From NCBI GenBank assembly GCA_050305935.1, contig JBNLGG010000089.1:1-13716 (forward strand): a stretch of DNA of 13,716 bases. Reading direction: 5' to 3'. Below are positions 9,349 through 13,716 of the stretch, in pieces. Positions within the stretch are counted from its first letter, which is position 1. Every line of letters starts with the position of its first letter. The translations under genes and the position numbers were made by a program. Origin of the DNA: CAJXNP01 sp050305935 (GTDB taxonomy: Bacteria; Bacteroidota; Bacteroidia; Cytophagales; Cyclobacteriaceae). A model generated the notes under the pieces. The model saw nothing but the letters and a program-made list of their open reading frames with translations. It had not been told where the DNA came from and searched no databases.

Positions 9349-10527
9349 ATGGAAGCTACTATAGAGCATGTACAGAATGACAATCCTTCTTCCTTAAAAG
9401 GCGGGACTTCCGGGAGATTTCTCTCTTTGGATGTTTTTCGGGGACTGACCATCTGTTTGATGATCATCGTGAACAGTCCGGGTAAAGGTGCCGATATGTA
9501 TTCTTACCTGGTACATGCGCCCTGGTTTGGATTTACCCTGGCAGATTTGGTTTTCCCCTCATTCCTTTTTGCTGTAGGCAATTCCATGAGCTTTTCTATG
9601 GGAAAATTTGGCAAAAGTGACGATGGATTGTTTTTCAGGAAAGTTATCAAAAGAACGATATTGATCTTTTTGATCGGGTATCTCATGTACTGGTTTCCGT
9701 TCTTCCGGTTTGACGCCGGAGGAGAATGGTCATTAAAACCCATCGGAGAGACGCGTATCATGGGTGTGCTTCAGCGGATTGCATTGTGTTATTTTTCTGC
9801 GGCGCTGATGATTCGCTACTTGTCGAAGAATGCAACTATTATCATTTCCGCATGCTTGCTTCTGTTGTATTGGGCAATTTTATATTTGTTTGGCGAGACA
9901 GGAAAGGAGCTTACCATGGGAGGCAACGCTATTGTACGACTTGACTTGTTCCTTTTTGGTGAAGGGCATGTGTATAAAAAAGATGTCGCTGTTTTTGACC
10001 CGGAAGGCCTCTTAAGCACCCTGCCTGCTATTGTTAATGTATTGGCGGGTTACTGGGCGGGGATATTTATCAGGGAGCAAGGAAAGAGCTATCAGGCGCT
10101 CACCCGGCTTCTGATTATCGGCCTGATAATGGTCACTGCCGCACTATGGTGGGGCCAGGTTTTTCCAATTTCGAAAAAGTTATGGACCAGCTCTTTTGTA
10201 ATTTATACCATAGGAATCGATGTTCTGATGCTGTCTTTTCTGATCTATTTCATTGAGTTTAAGAAATGGAAAGTAGGGGTTGAGTTTTTCAATATCGTCG
10301 GTAAAAATCCATTGTTCATTTACCTGTTTTCTGAGCTTTTACTGATTACACTGGACTTTATCAGGTTGCCAGGTGGTCAATCGGTCTTTGAGTGGATAAG
10401 TATTTCCCTTTTTCAGCAGATTTTCCCAGGGGCGTTTGGGGCCTTTGTTACCGCAATTTGGTTTATGATGGTGTGTTGGCTTGTAGGGTGGTGGCTGGAT
10501 AAAAGAAAGATATATATCAAGATTTAG
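9349..10527 (+). CDS. HGSNAT/NagX-like membrane transacetylase (DUF5009 / heparan-alpha-glucosaminide N-acetyltransferase family)
   Basis: The human homologue takes acetyl groups from cytosolic acetyl-CoA and places them on terminal alpha-glucosamine across the membrane. This 392-aa protein has about ten hydrophobic segments (roughly 32-43, 63-82, 100-118, 138-156, 161-181, 222-241, 250-270, 280-303, 318-338, 365-384) and lacks the N-terminal luminal extension of the animal enzyme. Family motifs are LSLDVFRGLTI near the start, HAPWFGFTLADLVFP with His56 matching the active-site His of human HGSNAT (His269), GVLQRIALCY, FDPEGLLSTLPAI, and ISKKLWTSSFV. The ATG at 9349 is preferred over an in-frame TTG at 9283 because it follows the GH89 stop by 7 nt and begins just before the conserved region. 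Bacterial relatives near chitin or GlcNAc genes are called NagX and have been suggested to handle GlcNAc at the inner membrane, so a transport-related role is an alternative. Confidence 0.9.
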   Translation: MEATIEHVQNDNPSSLKGGTSGRFLSLDVFRGLTICLMIIVNSPGKGADMYSYLVHAPWFGFTLADLVFPSFLFAVGNSMSFSMGKFGKSDDGLFFRKVIKRTILIFLIGYLMYWFPFFRFDAGGEWSLKPIGETRIMGVLQRIALCYFSAALMIRYLSKNATIIISACLLLLYWAILYLFGETGKELTMGGNAIVRLDLFLFGEGHVYKKDVAVFDPEGLLSTLPAIVNVLAGYWAGIFIREQGKSYQALTRLLIIGLIMVTAALWWGQVFPISKKLWTSSFVIYTIGIDVLMLSFLIYFIEFKKWKVGVEFFNIVGKNPLFIYLFSELLLITLDFIRLPGGQSVFEWISISLFQQIFPGAFGAFVTAIWFMMVCWLVGWWLDKRKIYIKI

Positions 10528-10528
10528 A

Positions 10529-12076
10529 ATGTTTGAGCCAATCAGTAGACGACGAGTGATGAGCTACAGGAAATCGATATTTTTTATCTTGACGTTCTTG
10601 GTGAATACAACTATATGGGCTCAGAAAAATGAATTCAACATTGAAAAATATGGAGCCCTCGGAGATGGATTAAAGCTCAACACAAAGGAAATACAGAAGG
10701 CAGTTGATCAGGCCCACGAGAAGGGTGGTGGAGTAGTAATTGTTCCGGAGGGAGTATTCCTGTCAGGCGGGATCATATTGAGGTCGGGAGTCGAGCTACA
10801 CCTTAATGAAGGAGCGGTTTTGCTGGGTAGTATCAGTCCCTATGATTATCAGCCTTTGGATAACCGATGGTCTTTTATTGTCGCTTCCGGTGAGAAAAAC
10901 ATATCTGTCACAGGTAAGGGCATCATAGATGGTCAGGGTCGTGATCTCGCTCTCGTTATTGATAGCCTTCATCATGCAGGTATCAGAACAGATACTGCCT
11001 ACAATTACTATCGCATGAGACCGGGAGTCCGGCCAAAACTTATAGAGTTTGCAAAATGTAAAAATGTACGAATTGAAGGTGTTACCTTAATGAATTCAGC
11101 CTCATGGGTGCAAAATTATGATCTATGTGAAAATGTAATCATTGATGGCATTAGGGTGGAGAGCGTGGCATTTTGGAACAATGATGGAATAGACATCAGC
11201 GACTGCAAAAATGTAAGGATCACCAATTGTCTCGTTAATTCAGCGGATGACGGCATTTGTTTGAAATCGCACCATCAAAATCATTTTAATGACAGTATTT
11301 ACATAGCTAATTGTACTATCCGATCCAGTGCCAGCGCTGTAAAATTTGGGACAGCTTCCTTCGGTGGTTTTAAAAATGTGAAAATTGAAAATATTAAAGT
11401 GTACGATACCTATCGCTCAGCCATTGCTATCGAGTCGGTGGATGGAGGCATACTTGAAAATATAGAGGTGACAGGGGTCGATGCAAGGAATACCGGTAAT
11501 GCGATTTTCATTCGCTTGGGGCACCGAAACACAGAAGGCAGCGTAGGCTCCTTAAAAAATGTGACAATAAAAAACGTAAAAGTGCAGATCCCATTTGGTA
11601 GGCCCGACATAGATTATGATCTGAGAGGCCCGGCATTATCGTTTTTTCATAATCCGTTTCCTGCATCTATCACAGGTATTCCCGGCCACGAGGTGGAAAA
11701 TGTCTTTATGGAAAATATCGAAATATCATATCCCGGAAGGGCGAGCAAAGGAATGGCTTATATCCCTGTTACCCGCCTGGATCAGGTACCTGAAAAAGAA
11801 GATGAATATCCTGAGTTTACAATGTTCGGGGAGTTGCCGGCCTGGGGTTTTTATTTCCGTCACGTAAATGGTATTTCACTGAAAAACGTCACACTGAAGC
11901 TTATGGATAAAGATTACAGACCTGCATTTGTGTTTGATGACGTGAAAAATTTAAACATCAGTGATATAGAGATACCTGAAAACAAGCTCAGGGAAAGTAT
12001 GGTCATGAAAGACTGTACCGACATATCAATTGATGAGTTTTATATAGACGGGAAAGCTGTTCGGATTATTGAGTAG
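10529..12076 (+). CDS. Atypical GH28-like right-handed beta-helix glycoside hydrolase
   Basis: GH28 enzymes are mostly polygalacturonases that cleave alpha-linked galacturonic acid by inversion. The 515-aa protein has a signal peptide (from residue 1 or, more compactly, from Met11 at 10559; cleavage near A31/Q32), the KYGALGDG start typical of pectate-lyase-fold enzymes, and many beta-helix coils with NV-I repeats. The catalytic Asp triad is kept at exact family spacing: Asp219 (in NND, usually NTD), Asp240 and Asp241. The other hallmarks are changed. The His of GHG is replaced by Ser269 in SASAVKFGT, and the Arg-x-Lys pair that binds the galacturonate carboxylate aligns with Ala300 and Glu302. 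This suggests a hydrolase that does not bind galacturonate in the usual way. It starts 1 nt after the transacetylase stop, so translation is likely coupled. The alignment is by eye, and the real substrate is unknown. Confidence 0.85.
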   Translation: MFEPISRRRVMSYRKSIFFILTFLVNTTIWAQKNEFNIEKYGALGDGLKLNTKEIQKAVDQAHEKGGGVVIVPEGVFLSGGIILRSGVELHLNEGAVLLGSISPYDYQPLDNRWSFIVASGEKNISVTGKGIIDGQGRDLALVIDSLHHAGIRTDTAYNYYRMRPGVRPKLIEFAKCKNVRIEGVTLMNSASWVQNYDLCENVIIDGIRVESVAFWNNDGIDISDCKNVRITNCLVNSADDGICLKSHHQNHFNDSIYIANCTIRSSASAVKFGTASFGGFKNVKIENIKVYDTYRSAIAIESVDGGILENIEVTGVDARNTGNAIFIRLGHRNTEGSVGSLKNVTIKNVKVQIPFGRPDIDYDLRGPALSFFHNPFPASITGIPGHEVENVFMENIEISYPGRASKGMAYIPVTRLDQVPEKEDEYPEFTMFGELPAWGFYFRHVNGISLKNVTLKLMDKDYRPAFVFDDVKNLNISDIEIPENKLRESMVMKDCTDISIDEFYIDGKAVRIIE

Positions 12077-12079
12077 GAG

Positions 12080-13716
12080 ATGATGATTTTAAAGTATCCA
12101 TATGGAAATAAAATTATACTAGCGACGCTGATCTTGACTACAGTCTTTATTTCCTGTTGTAGGGCACCGTCTCACCAGGTTCAGAGAGAGCGTCCGGTAG
12201 ATTTGGTTTATCCCTACCTGGACACCTCAAACTCCCGATGGTTTTTCTTTTCATCGGCATGCCGACCCTTCGGTATGGTTAACCTCAGTCCTGACACACA
12301 AACGGAAGGTGCCTGGGGCAGTGGTTATAGGTATGACAATGATACCATCAGGGGATTTAGCCATATCCACGCCTGGCAATTGGCAGGGGTATCGGTTTTA
12401 CCAGTGACCGTTATGGGCGATAATGCGGATTACCTGTTTGATGATTACAATTCAACATTTGACCATAAAGAGGAAATTGTCAAGCCAGGATATCATTCCG
12501 TCCTGCTCAATAGATACAATATAAAGGCCGAGCTCACCAGCACTGCCAGGGTTGGATTTCACCGGTATGTTTTTCCTGAAAAATCTGACCATGCCGTCAT
12601 GTTTAACCTTTCCGGAAGGCTGGGGCCATCTGACATTGCCAATGGTCAAATGGAAAAAATCAGTAGCAATGAACTCTCCGGTAAGATCACAAATCTCCCT
12701 ACCATTCGACGACCCAAACCGGCAGAGGTCTTTTTTTATGTCCGGTTTGACAGCGATATCAAGGATATATTTTTTAAAGATGATGTAAAGGATATTACCA
12801 AGGCCTTGGTCATCCTGTCCGGTGATCAAGATACCGTAAAAATGAAAGTAGGAATTTCCTATACTTCCGCTTCAGGAGCGAAGAAAAATGCATCAATGGA
12901 ACTACCCCATTGGGATTTTGATAAGGTGGTTAGTGATTCGCAAGAAGAATGGAATGACCTCTTGAGCAGAATTTATGTGGAGGGAGCCAATCTTGAGGAT
13001 AGACGAAGATTTTATACAGACCTGTGGCATGCCCTGCAGGGCAGAAGAACCATCAGCGATGTGGATGGTAGCTATGCCGATTATACAGGAGAAAAATTGA
13101 GCATAAAGCAGATACCTTTGAATGAAAGTGGACAACCCGAATTCCGGCATTTTAATTCCGATTCTTTCTGGGGAGCACAGTGGACCTTAAATACCTTGTG
13201 GCACTTGGTTTATCCAGAAATATCTGAGGAATTCATCAATTCATTACTGCTCTACTACAAAGATGGTGGTTTGATTCCCAGGGGTCCATCAGGAGGTAAT
13301 TATACCTTTGTCATGACCGGGGCCACTACTACGCCTTTTATCGTGAGTGCGTATCAAAAAGGCATCCGGGGATTTGACGTTGACCTGGTCTATGAAGGAA
13401 TGAAAAAGAACCATATGCCAGGAGGACTGATGTCCAAAGCAGGCTATGAGCATGAGACTTCACAGGGTGGTGGCCTGGAGCACTACATAGAGAAAGGGTA
13501 TGTTCCCTGGCCATTGCCTGAAGGTGAATTTGGCTTTCACCAGGATGGACCCAGCCTTACGATGGAATATGCCTATCAGGATTGGACACTGGCGCAACTG
13601 GCCAAAGCCACCGGACGAGATGATGATTACAATTATTTCATTCGCAGGTCAGACAACTATAAAAATGTCTATGATTCTGTTTCAGGGTGGATGAGGCCTA
13701 AAGATGCAGATGGAAG
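12080..13716 (+). CDS. Divergent GH92-family lipoprotein, probable alpha-mannosidase (3'-truncated by window edge)
   Basis: The gene starts 3 nt after the GH28-like stop and stays open to the window end, giving 545 residues of an expected ~770. A lipoprotein signal peptide (hydrophobic core 11-25) leads to Cys26/Cys27. The -3 residue is Phe, slightly off the lipobox consensus. The residues after Cys (RAPSHQ) are not acidic, hinting at a periplasm-facing lipoprotein. The N-terminal GH92 domain is clear: VYPYLDTS, RPFGMVNLSPDT, GYRY and GFSHIHAWQLAGV, then NIKAELTSTARVGFHRY, which matches the first GH92 gene. The later barrel segments MPGGLMSKAGYE, YIEKGYVPWP, LTMEYAYQDWTLAQLA and GWMRP are family-like. 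The usual WDTFR motif is replaced by WGAQW at residues 364-368 (13169-13183), losing the conserved Asp and Arg. The catalytic Glu and GNDD regions are outside the window. It probably acts on a different alpha-mannoside, or another sugar, than the first GH92. Confidence 0.92.
   Translation, partial: MMILKYPYGNKIILATLILTTVFISCCRAPSHQVQRERPVDLVYPYLDTSNSRWFFFSSACRPFGMVNLSPDTQTEGAWGSGYRYDNDTIRGFSHIHAWQLAGVSVLPVTVMGDNADYLFDDYNSTFDHKEEIVKPGYHSVLLNRYNIKAELTSTARVGFHRYVFPEKSDHAVMFNLSGRLGPSDIANGQMEKISSNELSGKITNLPTIRRPKPAEVFFYVRFDSDIKDIFFKDDVKDITKALVILSGDQDTVKMKVGISYTSASGAKKNASMELPHWDFDKVVSDSQEEWNDLLSRIYVEGANLEDRRRFYTDLWHALQGRRTISDVDGSYADYTGEKLSIKQIPLNESGQPEFRHFNSDSFWGAQWTLNTLWHLVYPEISEEFINSLLLYYKDGGLIPRGPSGGNYTFVMTGATTTPFIVSAYQKGIRGFDVDLVYEGMKKNHMPGGLMSKAGYEHETSQGGGLEHYIEKGYVPWPLPEGEFGFHQDGPSLTMEYAYQDWTLAQLAKATGRDDDYNYFIRRSDNYKNVYDSVSGWMRPKDADG

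Noticed and set aside
12452..12829. 125-codon open frame on the minus strand inside the second GH92, and a 78-codon plus-strand frame within it
   Set aside because: Both overlap clear GH92 coding sequence in other frames and have no recognisable features.
1..13716. CRISPR arrays, tRNA/rRNA genes, insertion sequences or phage genes
   Set aside because: No regularly spaced repeats, cloverleaf-like sequences, transposase-like frames or terminal inverted repeats were found; coding sequence fills nearly the whole window.

Overview
This window comes from a Bacteroidota bacterium, probably an environmental member of the Cytophagales or a relative. The lineage call rests on an adjacent SusC/SusD pair, signal peptides ending in Ala-Gln, AT-rich gaps, almost no Shine-Dalgarno sequences, and a TAnnTTTG-type promoter element. 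The finer placement is inference. All seven protein genes are on the + strand and form one polysaccharide/glycan utilisation locus (PUL). Both ends are cut: the first gene lacks its start and the last lacks its C-terminal part.

Layout. (1) 2-1981: C-terminal ~85% of a GH92 alpha-mannosidase. (2) 1982-2194: AT-rich gap with a likely Bacteroidota -7 promoter element. (3) 2195-5302 and 5329-6966: a SusC-like TonB-dependent transporter and its SusD-like lipoprotein, the outer-membrane glycan importer. (4) 6967-7106: gap with a perfect 11-bp hairpin, a probable terminator or attenuator. (5) 7107-12076 and onward: four tightly packed genes (gaps of 7, 1 and 3 nt). They are a GH89 alpha-N-acetylglucosaminidase (NAGLU family), a multi-pass membrane transacetylase of the HGSNAT/NagX (DUF5009) type, an atypical GH28-like beta-helix hydrolase, and a second, divergent GH92 lipoprotein that runs off the window.

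How they may work together. SusCD would bring a glycan into the periplasm, where GH92, GH89 and the GH28-like protein trim alpha-linked mannose, alpha-GlcNAc and possibly a third alpha-sugar. The notable pairing is GH89 beside an HGSNAT-like transacetylase. In animal lysosomes HGSNAT N-acetylates terminal alpha-glucosamine, using acetyl-CoA from the other side of the membrane, and NAGLU then removes the resulting alpha-GlcNAc. The same two activities side by side in a bacterial operon, with the predicted topology, suggest a periplasmic 'acetylate then cleave' route for glycans with a free amino sugar. No sulfatase or polysaccharide lyase is visible, so heparan sulfate is not the obvious target. 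Glycans joining alpha-mannose with alpha-GlcN/GlcNAc, such as GPI-type glycans or plant/algal glycosyl-inositol-phosphoceramide head groups, are worth testing. The two most divergent enzymes, the GH28-like protein and the second GH92, carry active-site changes that suggest non-standard substrates.
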